Numbered from the stretch's first letter, positions 11,544 to 24,095 are shown. The stretch is 64,000 nt of DNA from Pseudocercospora fijiensis CIRAD86 (GCF_000340215.1 NW_006921535.1:124001-188000), one strand, 5' to 3'. A program made the numbers and translations. Notes: a model not told the origin generated them from the sequence alone.

Positions 11544-14500
11544 ATGATGGGGAAGCGCGCTGTTACGCTGCTAGCTTTATCGCTGGCTTCGCAAGCTTAC
11601 GCACAAGCCTCTGCAAATTGTAAGCAAAGCGATGGGTTGCTTTCGGTGGCATTGACTGACCTGGACATCCAGCATCGGTGGTGACTGTTGAGGTCTATCA
11701 GTCTTGCGGCAATCCGTCCTTGACCAAGACGCTCTTTCCACCCACCTACTCCAGCAACATCTCGAGCGTGCCACCCAGTACATTCACATACTATGTCACT
11801 TCGACAACAGTGCCGCCGTACGACCGAACCTTGACTGCAAGATACACATCAACGACGATTTCCCCCAGTGGCACCAACCCAGGCACTGTGAGTTACTGGA
11901 TGCTGGGTCACGAGCCAACTTGAATAAGTGCTGACTTGTGGCCGAAGGTCATTATCGTTGAACCTACGCCAGGAAGATATGTGACAACTACCACGACTCC
12001 GCCTTACGATCGCACCTTGACTGTCCCCTACACACTTACAACAATAGAGCCGAGTGGAACAGCTCCTGGAACAGTAAGCTAAAGCAAAGCCTTCGCGCAG
12101 AGTTGTGCTCACATGCATGGAAAGGTGATCATTGTCGACACTCCGGTGGCCAGATACGTTACTCGAACGGTACCCTACACAGGATCTACGCCCATCACTG
12201 GGCCGGTCACTGTAACAACAATCTTTCCAAGTATGGCGATCGGCGGCCCTGAACGAGGACATTTCTGACATTTCTAGGTGGAACCGTTCCTGGAACCTAC
12301 GATGTGGCCACGCCTGGCCTCACATCCACCGAGAGCTCGAGCAGCTCAGCACCCAGCGCATCGCCTTCAATCTACATCCCTGGGCTGGCGAATTGCTCTC
12401 AGTCTTGCGTCAGCTACGACTTTGACGGATGCTCCATTGATGATCCGGCTTGTATTTGCTCCAACCCGGAGCTTGTGCGGCGATATTCATGCTGCGTGAG
12501 AGAGCAGTGTGATGGACCAGACCAAGATAGTATGTTCGCACTTCTTTTTGAGGGCCAATGTCCGCTAATGCTGGAATGTGTAGGCGTGGTCGACTTCGCT
12601 GCCAGCTTCTGTGCGGAGTATGGCATTACTGATCTTCCTACAAGTGCTGCTGAAGGATGTAATTCTACAATCAACATTCCTGGGCTACCCGATTGCTCTC
12701 AGTCATGCGTTAGCTACAACTTCGACGGCTGTTCTATCAATGACCCGGCTTGTATCTGCTCCAATCCCGAGCTCGTGCGGAGATACTCGTGCTGCGTGAG
12801 CGAGCAATGCGACGGACCAGATCAAGACAGTATGGTCCCATTTCTCTTACTAGTCAGTACTCGCTGATCAATCAATAGATGTCGTCGACTTCGCTGCCAA
12901 CTTCTGTGCGGCGTACAACATTACGGATCTGCCTACAAACGCTGCTGAGGGATGCTATCCATCCTCTACGCCTGCTTCAAGTGTGAGTACAACCGGTGCG
13001 CCGAGCTCAACTCCGCTTCCGCCTGGGACCGTAACCAGCACCACATATGGAGAATATAGCAGCAGGACCACAATCACTACCATCCCGTACTCAGGGACCG
13101 TCTCAGCAACAGTGATTATTGGAGAAGGAATCACATACACGACAGTCAGGTGCTATCCAGTCATTGCTTGGAAATTGTGCTAACATGGAGTAGACTACGA
13201 CAAGCCAATCCTCAATCCTCCCAACCCCAGCGCCGCCTGGCACTGTCTACGCGACCACGTACGGAGATTATTCCGATACCACTACGTTGACAGTGATCCC
13301 ATACAGTGGAACTGTATCAGGCACAATCTCCATCGGTGTCCCAATTACTCGCACCACAACAGTAAGTCAGAAAGTCAGAAACCGGACAGGAACGAAGCTG
13401 AAATGACAGTAGACGACAACTTCGAGCGAGTCTCCAACGCCAGCGCCGCCTGGCACGGTCTACGCAACTACCTATGGAGATTATTCCGATACTACTACTT
13501 TGACAGTAATTCCTTACAGCGGAACCGTATCAGGTACAATCTCCATCGGCGTCCCGATCACTCGCACCACGACAGTCAGTCAGAAGGTTAGAAACCGGAC
13601 AGGAATTCAGCTGAAATGACAATAGACAACTTCAAGCGAGTCTCCAACGCCAGCGCCGCCTGGCACGGTCTACGCAACTACCTATGGAGATTACTCGGAC
13701 ACCACTACTTTAACAGTGATTCCTTACAGCGGAACCGTATCGGGCACAATCTCCATCGGCGTCCCGATCACTCGTACAACGACGGTATTATGGCGCCATG
13801 ATTTCTTACCACAAAGGAAGCTCGCTAATGGTTATGCAGACTACAACTTCGTCCAGCTCGTCTCCGATCGAACCAAGCTCTACCTCGAGCGAAAGCTCTT
13901 CGGTCTCGAGCGAAAGCAGTAGCACCTCAAGCTCGGTCTCATCAGAGTCCAGCTCGTCATCGAGTGCCTCTTCCTCTGCATCTTCGAGTGAATCGAGCAT
14001 CTCTTCCTCGTCGTCATCAAGCGAATCATCAAGCGAATCATCGAGCTCTTCGTCTGCTTCATCAAGCGAATCTTCTTCGATTTCGTCAGCAGAAGCTACT
14101 ACTACAACAATAACTACCACGACATCAACAACTACGACAAGCAGTTCAAGCGAAAGCAGTTCAAGCGCGGCGCCAGCTCCGACCTGCGCCTTCGCCGATG
14201 GTGTTAGATCTTTCGGTGGCAGCACTGCTTACAATGTGGCTTGTGGTCGGGACACGACTGGCCGTCCAGCCGGCAACATGTACACCACGACTGCTCGTGC
14301 TCTTTCGTTCGAGGAGTGCTACATCCAGTGTGATGGCATCGCTGGCTGCCAAGGCTTTACCTGGCTCGGTGCAACCAACTCTTTTGGCAATGGCGCTGGT
14401 GACTGCTACTTCAAAGGCACTGGCGTTGTTGGCGAAGGCATCCAATTCGATGGTGATTTTGATTCGCGCAAGGTTGCTGCGATCAAGGTCGATCAGCTTA

Positions 14501-17333
14501 CGGTGATACCGCCTGTCACGACGACGTATGTATGATGATCCGTCATGATTCTATGATTGCTGACTTCTCGACAGCACGACTACGTACGCAAAGATTGTTT
14601 CGTACCGCCATGCCTTGCTAACTTTCTGCCAGCACCACGTCTCAGCCAGATACCACCACGTATGTGTTCCATCCGCTCTGAATCTGACCTTCGCTGACTT
14701 CTGTAACAGCACGACAACGTACGCAAAATTTCGATTCCGCTGCTGCAGCTCACTAATCGCTTTTTAGCACGACCAGCTCATTCCCAGATACCACGTAAGT
14801 ATTGCCTCTATTGAAAAGGGTTTTGAAGCTTGAGCTGACATGTCGAAAGTACGACTACGTATGCAAAATCTTTTTGCGACCATGTCGGAAGCATCGCCTT
14901 ACTGACAAACTTGCAGCACAACCACGTCTCTCCCAGACACCACGTAAGTATCACTTCTTGCAAACTCCTTGGCTGCCTCGCTGACCCAACTACAGTACTA
15001 CCACGTATGGCGCATCGCAGTTCGTCTTTCTTGCGCCTGCTGACCTTTGACAGCACGACCACGCCATCCCCGACTACTACGTAAGTGCCTAATGCTTGCT
15101 TTGAGTTCTCAATCCCGAGCTCGACTGACTCTTCGATAGCACGACTACGTACGCGGATGAAGTGCCTCTTGAATCGATCGCGTGTGTTGCTAACCAGGTT
15201 TCAGCACGACTACACCTTCTCCAACTACAACGTATGTACTCGCGCTTGCTTGACGCTGTATTTTGCTGACTCTCTGTAGGACGACTACGTGCGCATCTGC
15301 GGCTCTTGCTGTATCTTCGAACTCTGCTGACTTGTGGATAGCACAACTACTCCATCGCCAACTACAACGTTCGTATTCGTTTTCACTCCCTGAGGAATCA
15401 TGCTGACTCTTGATAGCACAACCACGTGCGCATCTGCGTCTTTCGTTGATTTATTTCTTGAATCCCAACTGACCTGTGGACAGCACGACTACTACTCCAT
15501 CGCCGACTACCACGTAAGTCTTTCATCGGCTCAAGATTCTGTATCTTACTGACATCGATCACAGGACTGTAAGCCTGCCTACCTTTTACCCGCTTCTTGA
15601 AGGATAGCAAAGACAGAGTCTTCGCTTTTCCTCGTACTCTGCATCTGCTGACTTGGAGCGAAAGACTACTACGACAAATCCCACCACTACCACGAGCACG
15701 GTGAGCACGACCCGACTTCTCTTTCAGCGCTTGGAGTTGCCTTTGCTCCCTGATTTCAAGAATTCCCACCCGTTCGCCGCCTCGGCTTCATGAACAGAGA
15801 CTTGGCAGCTCGTCTTTGCTCGGAGATGAAAAATACAGCAGGCGTCTGACCCAATTGCTCGATTTTCGGGCAACGTACCAGATTTTGCTTCCTGGCCTCT
15901 TACCTGCCCCGATCTTAATCACGTGAGGCGCTCGCGGATCTCGGACAGCCATGCTGACAGTATCTTCTCTAGACGACAACACGAACAACTACAAGTACGA
16001 CAAGCACGACGGTACGTGGTTTCACTTTCGAAATCCAGCCATTCTTGTCACGCGAGCTGCTCTCTCTGTTTTGCGAACGTGGCAGTCTTTCAAACAACCT
16101 CGTTAGCTTACACTCATCATCCTGCTTATACTGCGCGCCTTCACTCTTGATCGGCGCTTCTCTGTTCTTGCGCCAACTCATACTCTCTGGCACTCGCAGG
16201 TTCAATCGCTGACCATCATTAGACGACAACACGAACAACTACTACGAGTACTACTACCACGACCTCGTCGTCATCGAGTTCTTCCAGGGTCATTTCGACA
16301 CCGCCACCGCCTAGTAAGCTCAGGTTCCAAGAGGCAATGGGCACAGAAACACTAACGCAAGACAGGTTACGCGCCACCAGCCACGGCCACCACAAACAGT
16401 GTCAACTTGCCATCCCAGTCACCTCTGCCATGTATCCGTCAAGGTTACCTTGTTCAGAACAGAGCTTGGTACACGGTCGAGATGGATACTGGTATCCTTA
16501 CGCCCGCGGGTACCATCCAGTGGGATGCAAACGTTCAGGCTATCGGGTACAACCGTTGCGATGGGCTGATCTATGGAGCCGACTCCGTCAACCGAATCAT
16601 TCGATTTGGATCGGATCTTGTCCCACAGCAGTTCCTCCCAGGCACCTACAGAACCTACCAAACCGGTGATGTCGACCAGAATTGCCAGTACTGGGGTCTG
16701 CGTACTGCGGGGCCGTAAGTTGGAATTGGTGCGCTGGCTCGGTTTGCACTGGCTGACTCGTTGTGATAAAAGCAATGGTAATACCGCTGGATGGTGGATA
16801 CACATCAATCTCAACAACGGTACGAGCAGTTATGGCAGTATCGTCGACCAAGGCCAATTCACCGGTGGAGGCTTCACCGGCGGCGAATACCCCAATGAGC
16901 CTCAGTACTTCTTCGCTGATTGGGCTTACGTGCCGTACGCTGGCGATGATTATCTATGGGGTAAGCATTCGAGCCATTTCAGACTGCATTGTAGCGCAGC
17001 TGCTGACTCCCCTCAGGCGTCGGTGTCGATCAAACCACGAGATTCGCCTACCTGTACCGCTTCACGAAGTCGACACTGACCTTGGACCTCGTTGCTGAAT
17101 TCGGCAATATCGGTCTCACCAACGATCGAGAGGGTGTCAACCGTATCAACTTTGGCGCGGTCTATGCTTCTCCTGATGGATTCCTGTACGGCGCTGAGAA
17201 CCTTTCCGGACGCATGTATCGATTTACAGTGACGCCGCCGTACAATTGGAGGTATTTGGGACCTGGAAGCAGGACTCTCCAGAATGATGGAGCGAGATGT
17301 ATTGACAATACTGAGTCGATCGGAGCGTACTGA
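11544..17333 (+). CDS. Secreted modular surface protein (2x CFEM-like, PAN, DUF6923) with 32 exons
   Basis: Exons by splice sites and phase: 11544-11619, 11673-11887, 11948-12073, 12125-12230, 12278-12529, 12584-12829, 12879-13144, 13194-13361, 13413-13574, 13626-13784, 13840-14525, fifteen microexons (14575-15568, listed separately), 15665-15700, 15973-16011, 16223-16313, 16366-16714, 16773-16960, 17017-17333. The sum is 3741 nt, 1246 residues, with phase closing throughout. Order: signal peptide (MMGKRAVTLLALSLASQAYA), Thr/Pro repeats, two eight-cysteine CFEM-like modules (pattern C-C-C-D-PAC-C-CC-C), three TTY/IPYSGT repeats, a Ser-rich linker, a PAN/apple module (CAFADGVRSF to DCYFKGTG), a Thr stalk, then a C-terminal DUF6923-like propeller (QGYLVQNRAWYTVEMDTG). 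CFEM proteins are fungal cell-surface proteins, some binding heme. No GPI-anchor tail is seen. A role in adhesion or wall binding is inference. Confidence 0.82.
12374..12955 (+). repeat. Tandem duplication of the CFEM-coding segment (300-bp period)
   Basis: Copy 1 (12374-12660) and copy 2 (12674-12955) run in exact 300-bp register. Each contains the end of a phase-1 exon, an intron inside the CFEM module, and the TDLPT-AAEGC end of the module. Both exons involved (12278-12529 and 12584-12829) begin and end in phase 1, so duplication or skipping keeps the frame. Confidence 0.85.
13194..13839 (+). repeat. Three tandem exon-intron units encoding TTY/IPYSGT repeats
   Basis: Exons 13194-13361, 13413-13574 and 13626-13784, with the introns after them, are near copies spaced 219 and 213 bp. 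Each encodes PPGTVYATTYGDYSDTTTLT, then VIPYSGTVSGTISIGVPITR. A more divergent copy lies in 12983-13144. All are phase 0-0, hence frame-neutral modules. The introns are repeated along with the exons. Confidence 0.85.
14575..15568 (+). repeat. Tandem microexon array (9 nt / 27 nt alternating)
   Basis: Exons: 14575-14583, 14633-14659, 14710-14718, 14768-14794, 14850-14858, 14917-14943, 14996-15004, 15054-15080, 15140-15148, 15205-15231, 15280-15288, 15342-15368, 15417-15425, 15484-15513 and a 4-nt exon at 15565-15568. Seven 9-mers (CACGACTAC-like) alternate with six 27-mers and one 30-mer, all entering and leaving in phase 2. The 4-nt exon shifts to phase 0 for the next exon. Introns are 48-59 nt, with donors GTACGC/GTATGC/GTGCGC after the 9-mers, mostly GTAAGT/GTATGT after the 27-mers, and a CTGAC or CTAAC near most acceptors. 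The two-exon unit repeats every 135-148 bp. Encoded residues are almost all Thr with Ser and Pro. Splice sites are inferred from sequence only; the 4-nt exon is the least certain. Confidence 0.78.
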
Positions 17334-17634
17334 TGAGAGGTAGAAGGAAGGGGAGAATGTCTCGGATTCTGTTTGACGTAAGCATTTAATGGAGGACACT
17401 TTAGGATTCGACTATAGTGCGCTATGCATGTTATGCAAAACGGTCTTGTTCGCGCCATTCGCTGCCAACGAAGTCCGCTTGGACATAGTAGGTGAAGTGT
17501 TTTGTGTCATTCTCGGCTGGTTGGCTTTTGGACGCTTCTCCGTCAAGCACGTCAACTTGCCCTTGGATAGAATACAGCCGATCAGCCTAACTATTCGATG
17601 ATCTAGAAGCACAGCTAATGCAAACGCATATGTC
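17334..17634. other. 3' flank of the surface-protein gene
   Basis: About 300 bp of unmutated sequence between the stop at 17333 and the copia insertion. No second gene seen. Confidence 0.5.
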
Positions 17635-17639
17635 ACTAC

Positions 17640-17817
17640 TGTGACGCATAGCTGAGGTCACATGACTCTTGGCAGCGCACGTGACTCTCGGCAAAACTAG
17701 GGAAATATTAACACCTGTTCTTACCGCCTTTTTTAGATAGAACTAGTTAAGTAGAACTACAACAATAGATACCCTTAAACAGTGTTATAATATAACTAAT
17801 AAGAAGGGCGCGTTATA
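17640..17817 (+). repeat. 5' LTR of the copia element
   Basis: 178 bp, starting TGTGACGC and ending GCGTTATA (GCGTCACA in the other LTR), so the ends are inverted repeats. It is aligned without gaps to 23918-24095. The 14 differences are all C/T or G/A transitions. The first 60 bp here retain the unmutated CpA/TpG forms. Confidence 0.95.
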
Positions 17818-20800
17818 GTTATAAGCCCGGGTTTTACCCGCGGTATTAGAGACTAAGAAAGGAGGAAGAATTTTCTATTCTACGAGTAACAATATTAGCA
17901 AAAGGAAATTAGTTTCTACGACACTAAACAACTAACTAAAGCACCTACTATCTCTTTAAGATTATTAATATATCTTTAATAATAGCCCTCTTATTAGCTA
18001 GCCGTCTTAGTAGTACTAAATATATTACCCTTCGAGGCCCGAACGACTAGGATCGATAGTACGAGCAAACTAAGACTTATCTAATAGGTTACGAGACCTA
18101 GCTATATACTAATCCGTATACTACGCTACCTATAGAGCTAATTTAGCCTACTCTACTAGTTGTAGATAAAGAACGCCTATAGGACGACTAAGTCTACTAA
18201 TAGGCAATCTATCTAGAAAAGGATTTCTATAATGTCTATATAGCTAAGTTCAATAGGTTTAGATCGGCCCGTAGCAAGACCCTCGAGTACCTAGTAACTA
18301 TAATAGATATCCGCTATTACTTAGAGATTACTAATAATAATAAGCTGTCCCTACTAACCCTTCGATTAATTATAATACGACTAAAGGATAAGCTAGCGCC
18401 AAATACTTAGTAGCAAAGAACTAACTTAGTTAAAGAGCTAAATCGTTTAATCAACTTAAGGTAGGTAAAGGATCCTAAGCAGTAATATAAGGAATAGCTT
18501 AATCTATACAAAATTATAAAGAGGATATAGTATATAGAACTTAATAATATAGTTGTTCACCTCTATACTATAGTAGCTAATATAGATAAAACCTATAGCA
18601 AAGGACTCTATATAATATACTAGGCCTTACTAAACACTATCTACTTCTATTAACTAATTAGTATAGTGCGAGACTATGCCCGAAACATGTTAGGACTATC
18701 GACAAAGCGAGGAGCCTTATTTAGAATTACCTACGATATAGAGACTAGTAAATCTAATGCCGCCCTTTAAGGAGCCTCCGAAAATAAGGATAGAGATAAG
18801 GACAAGAAGGATAAGAAGGGCACCCGCACTCTAAAATCTTATATAGAACTTACTAGCGTTAGTAAGAAGAAGGCATATAAGAACCGTAGTAAGTGCTTAG
18901 TAGTTAACTACCGCCTTCGAGAGAAGGTTAAGGAGAAGGATAAGGATAGCAAATAGTAAGGAAAACTAAACTACTTTAAAGGCTACTTACGCCGAAACAA
19001 GGACTTCTATCTAAGACAAGCTAGCTTCTACAAGGACCTACTAGCTATTAAGATTGCTTAGCAGCATTATAGATATAGCAAGGCTGATAATAATATACCT
19101 AACAAGTTGTTACTAGCCTGCTTCTTTAGCCCTAACACTCTATTATTATCCTTTGTAGGAATAACTAGATATAGATAGGTTAGTATAGGAATATCTATTA
19201 GAAAATGGAACCCTTTTAATAGACTAATATATAATAGTGGATCTAATTGCTATATTATTAACTATCTAGGTCGATTCAACTTTGCTCCTCTCTTCCTACT
19301 ATTAAGGTCTATAGTAGTAACCGGAATAGGCTATAATAGGGTCGTAGCTATTAGAAAGGTATTATTTACGGTTAAGGCTGTTAGTAGCAGGCCCCTATAG
19401 ATTGAACTAGGAGAATGCCTATATATTCCAAACTTCTATACTAATATAGTCGGTAGAGCCCTATTCTTCTAGCGAGGATACAAACATTAGGAAATTAATA
19501 ATACCCTATACGACCCTTAATAGAAGGCTCTAGTTAAGTTTATTAGACTAGATAATTAGATGCCATACTTTAATATAGTTAGTATAGTGGATAATACACC
19601 TTTACTAACTAAGTAGCTAGCTAATATAGAAGGCCGACTACTTAAATACCTATTTTGACTTAGTAAACTATTAGCATACGCAACGGCTCGCCGCTCCGCA
19701 CGCCTACTACTACCGAGGCAGCTTACTCTTTAGCAGATATATAAGATCTTTAGGTACCTAGGTGCAGAGCGAGCAGAAGAGCTAGTTAATAGGGTTAATA
19801 GAATAATACGGGACCTCTTACATAGAAATAAGGTACTAAGAACACCACTTTGTCTAGTATATATATAAGCTAAGGGTAAGAAGCTTATATTTAGAAGGCT
19901 ACGAAAGTATAATGTGTCAATTCTTATACTATATAGCTACATTACTGCTAATCTGATGCAACTGGATCTAGCCTACAATAGCGACTAGTATATCTTCTAC
20001 GCATACGACCTAAATACTAGACTTTACTTTATATAGACAATAAGTAATCGTTAGGAATCAACACTCCTTTAGTGCTAGAACTAGTTAGCTACCTTCGTAC
20101 GCAGCATTAGCAGAGATATCATCTGTTTGTTATCTAATAATAAAGGAGGCATATTAGGCTTTCGGTTTCGATCCTATCTACGTAATAACTATACTACTTA
20201 GAGGCTAATAGTACTATATACGTTAGAACAGGACCTAGCTAAGCGAGCAGGCCGCACTATTATTGAGGTAGCTCGAGCCTTAATAATATATGCTAGGTTC
20301 CTATACAGCCTATAGCTAGAAGTAGTTTATATAGCAACCTTCCTAGCTAATAGGTTACTAAGATTACGCAATGCTAACCTACTAATGCGTACACTATACG
20401 AGATTAGGACTAGGTATAAGCTAAATGTAGCATACATCTATTAGTTTAGAGCAAGAGTATACCTAGTAATCTACGGCACCGAGATAGCTAACGGCAAGAG
20501 GAAGGCTATACTACTAAATACTATAAAAGTAGCCTTACGAACACATATTAGATACCTCTATAGATACGAAGGACACTCTATCTATCGGATTTAGGTACCT
20601 TTACGAATAACGGTGCTACGTATAAGAGATGTTGTATTTAATAAGACTAGGTTCTATAATAGATATAACGCTAACCTAGGCGTTACTATAACTAACTAAG
20701 AACTAGCTTAATTTAGTAATCTCGAAGAGCTATAAGTACTAGCCTCGGAGCATTAATTTAACGATCTTCGAGAAGTATACGACACACTACTAGACCTAGT

Positions 20801-23800
20801 ACGGTTTAGAGCTAAGGGGGTAGAAACACTAATAGGACCTAGCCGGCTTATAATAGTCGACCCTACGAGGCTAGTAGATAAACCTGTTAGACATAAACTA
20901 CCTTAACAATTATCGCCGACACTACTAACTAAGCTATAGCTCGTATAGGTGCCGAAGAGGCTACGTTTAGATCTCACTAACTAGAGATTATATAAGCCTG
21001 AATTAGGGGAAGTACCTATCTATTAGGACTTTCTAATTAACCTACGCGAAGCACCGCAACCGCGTAATAATATGCTAAATAGACTAGTAGACCTAACTAT
21101 TAATTAGCAACCTAAGACTAAGAACGATACTAGCAATTATAACCCTACTAATAATATAGACGCACTAGGTTACGTAGATAATATAGACATAAACTTGCTA
21201 CGAGTAGAGCTAGCTAAATTGCTAATACTAATTAAAGCAGCTAATGTTTCTTATCGTTACTTATTAAACATAGGAGGGCCGCATTATCGAGCTAATAATC
21301 CGAACAAGCGACAGCGAATAGCCGCTATCTATCGAGCCGGCCGCTACTATATTAGCGATCGAGAACAAGCGAGAAACCTCCTACTATTTAGCAGCCTTTA
21401 TATAGTAGTAGAATACGAAGCTCAATTAATATACGCATTAAGCGCATTAAATAGTTAAGTAGACGACAATCCGGATCCGCTACCGCCGCTTCTACGAGAC
21501 GAGAATAACCTAAACCTTACTCCGAAGGTCGCTAACCTACTAGCCGAGCTACGCAATTAGCGCTAAGTGTTAAAGAGCCGGTTTAAAGAGCATTAGATAC
21601 ATGCTACAAGAGTGGAATTCAATAAGGCCTTAAAGATAGGTACATTCAAATAGGTAGACATAGAGCAAGCAGTAGACAACTTGCTACTACTTACCTAGGT
21701 ATTCAAATATAAGAGCGATACCGAAGGAAGGCTTGTTAAGTTTAAGGCTAGAGTGTATGTAAGAGGGGACCTGTAGAAGAATACCTATTTAGATACCTAT
21801 GCCTTAACACTAGCCGCACGAGTATTCCGTATACTAATAGCTATTACTGCTAGCTTTAACCTAGAGGCAGAGCAAATAGACGCGGTTAACGCCTTCTTAA
21901 ATGCTAGCCTGCTATATATACTATATTTGAAGCTACTAGAAGGTTTTAAACAGAAAGGAAAGGTACTGTAGCTGCTCTAGGCACTATATAGTCTATAAGA
22001 ATTACTAAGGCTATAGTACAATCACTTTACTACTATACTAGAGAAGCTCGGCATATAGCTAGTCGATAATGTCGACTGCCTATATACAGACCCCGATAGG
22101 CATATATTTATCTTCTTCTACGTAGACGACATAGTGCTTTTATATTATCGCTAATACAAGCAGAAAGCTATAGATCTAAAGCAACGGCTAATAAAGGAGT
22201 ACGAGCTAAATAACCTTAGTCTACTATTATAGTTTCTAGGGATTAAAGTTATACGAGACCGCACTACTAAGCAGCTCTAGTTGTTATAGAAGACGTACGC
22301 TAAAAAGGTAGCTTAGCGATACAGCATTAATACTAAGGGCAGAAGGGCCGACTTACTATTGCTAACTAGATACGAGCCCTACGAGAAAGCCGACGATAAG
22401 AAGGCCTTATAACACCTAGATTTAGTAGCAGTACTAGCCTATTAAAGCCGTATAGGATCGCTTAACTTCGTAGCAGTACAGACTAGGCCTAATATAGCTA
22501 AGGCTATATTACTGCTGTCTAAAGCCCTTTAAAATCCACGATAAGAAGATATAGCTACTGCAAATTAGTATATTAAATACCTCCTACAAACGAAGGACCT
22601 ATACTTAGAATACAATGCCGACGGACTAGCAATTACAGCGCATTCTAGCCATTAGTTGAATGAGTTCTACGGAGCTTCCGATGCCTTATATAGCGATTAT
22701 AAAGGCACTAGGCAGTTATTAGAAGGATGGTTATTCAGCCTATTTAATAGCCTAGTCGACTAGAAAGCAGCAAGACAATTAACTGTTACTAAATCTACGA
22801 CTAAGGCTAAGCTGCTAGCCGTATTACATGCTGGCTTAGAGCTAATCTAGTAGAAGCGATTCTTTAACAATATTAGTCTTATATTAGACACAGTGCCTAT
22901 GCTATATTGCGACAATACCTAGACTATTCGCATTATTAAGGCTAATGCTAGTAAACTAGACACTAAGCTTAGGCATATAGATATCTACTAGTATTAGCTC
23001 CGCTAAGAATATAAAGTAGGCTAAATATAGTGCGAATACCTAGCTATATAGGACATGCTAGCTAATAGACTTACTAAACTCTATAGACTACAGAACTAAT
23101 AGAGGTTTATACAGCAACTTAGGCTATTAAGGCTACTAACTAATAAACTATACGAAGACAACTCTATATAATAGGTAGTGGTAGCCCCCCCTATTTACTA
23201 TTAATTGTAACTAAGTCAATTAAGTACACCTTTATCGATTAGCGCTAGCAAAAGTGTCTAATACGATAGCGACGACTAACTAGGGTAGCGGATCTAACCT
23301 TACTTCCTAATACGTTATTGTCGCCTATATTATTACTTCGAACGTTACTTCTACTAACTAATAACAAGTCTGCGGCGATTGTATTAGTGCTAGTAATAAT
23401 AGTGTAGTAGTCTTAGCTAAGAGTAGCGTCCTTAGTTAAGTTACCTATCCTAATTTATTAAATCTGTTTAACTAATGTATATCCTTACTTAATCCTTCGT
23501 CTAATTAAATAGACGCTACCTATGCGATTGATCTAATAAACGATAGTAATAATATAAAGGGCTTAGTTCAATTTAGTTAAACTAACTTTACTATACGATA
23601 CGAGTACTTAGATAAGGCTTAATAGTGTCGGTCTATACTTAGACTACGTAGGAAGACAATAGTTCCTAGTAATAGGGACTATATATAAAGGTGTACATAC
23701 AGTCCGGATTATATAACGATATCCTTCTAGGGTAATCGGGGTATAAAATAAGACTCTCTTATATGCAGTATAGATTTAAACTAATTTTTTATTGTTTTAA

Positions 23801-23917
23801 TAAAGCACTATATAAGAAGTTAAAAAGATTAATTTTTCTTTTGTTTGTATATAAAGAAGCATTAACTACCTTGCCTAAAATAGAAGGCAAGCCTAGTTTA
23901 TATAAGCTAAGGGGGTG

Positions 23918-24095
23918 TGTAACGCATAGCTAAGGTTACATAACTCTTAGTAGCATACGTAACTCTCGGCAAAACTAGGGAAATATTAACACCTGTTCTT
24001 ACCGCCTTTTTTAGATAGAACTAGTTAAGTAGAACTACAACAATAGACACCCTTAAACAGTATTACAATATAACTAATAAGAAGGGCGCGTCACA
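23918..24095 (+). repeat. 3' LTR of the copia element
   Basis: 178 bp, partner of 17640-17817. Its left part carries the mutated states (TGTAACGC, TTACATA, CATACGTAAC) where the 5' LTR is intact, while its last five bases retain TCACA. Confidence 0.95.

Larger units (their letters stand above)
17640..24095 (+). mobile_element. Complete Ty1/copia LTR retrotransposon, RIP-inactivated
   Basis: The 6456-bp element is bounded by 178-bp LTRs and the 5-bp target duplication ACTAC at 17635-17639 and 24096-24100. A purine run GGGGG precedes the 3' LTR. The order of domains is that of copia (Pseudoviridae-type) pol on the plus strand. A gag-like part lies at about 18.1-19.0 kb and an integrase-like part at about 19.7-20.7 kb. 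Reverse transcriptase includes QIDAVNAFLNASL at about 21880 and FYVDDIVLL at about 22117. RNase H includes FYGASDAL at about 22670, and the terminal DMLANRLTKL (copia L-A-D/N-x-L-T-K motif) is at about 23052. Stops in all frames, mostly TAG/TAA from CAG/CAA or TGG, exclude function. I did not recognise a primer-binding site after the 5' LTR. About 0.8 kb between RNase H and the 3' LTR has no identified content. Confidence 0.93.

Noticed and set aside
14526..15664. Interpretation as a plain intronic tandem repeat rather than exons
   Set aside because: Each unit carries two donors, two acceptors and usually branch-point motifs at consistent spacing. All exons keep phase, and the Thr coding continues into the exons on both sides. 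Kept as microexons, pending transcript proof.
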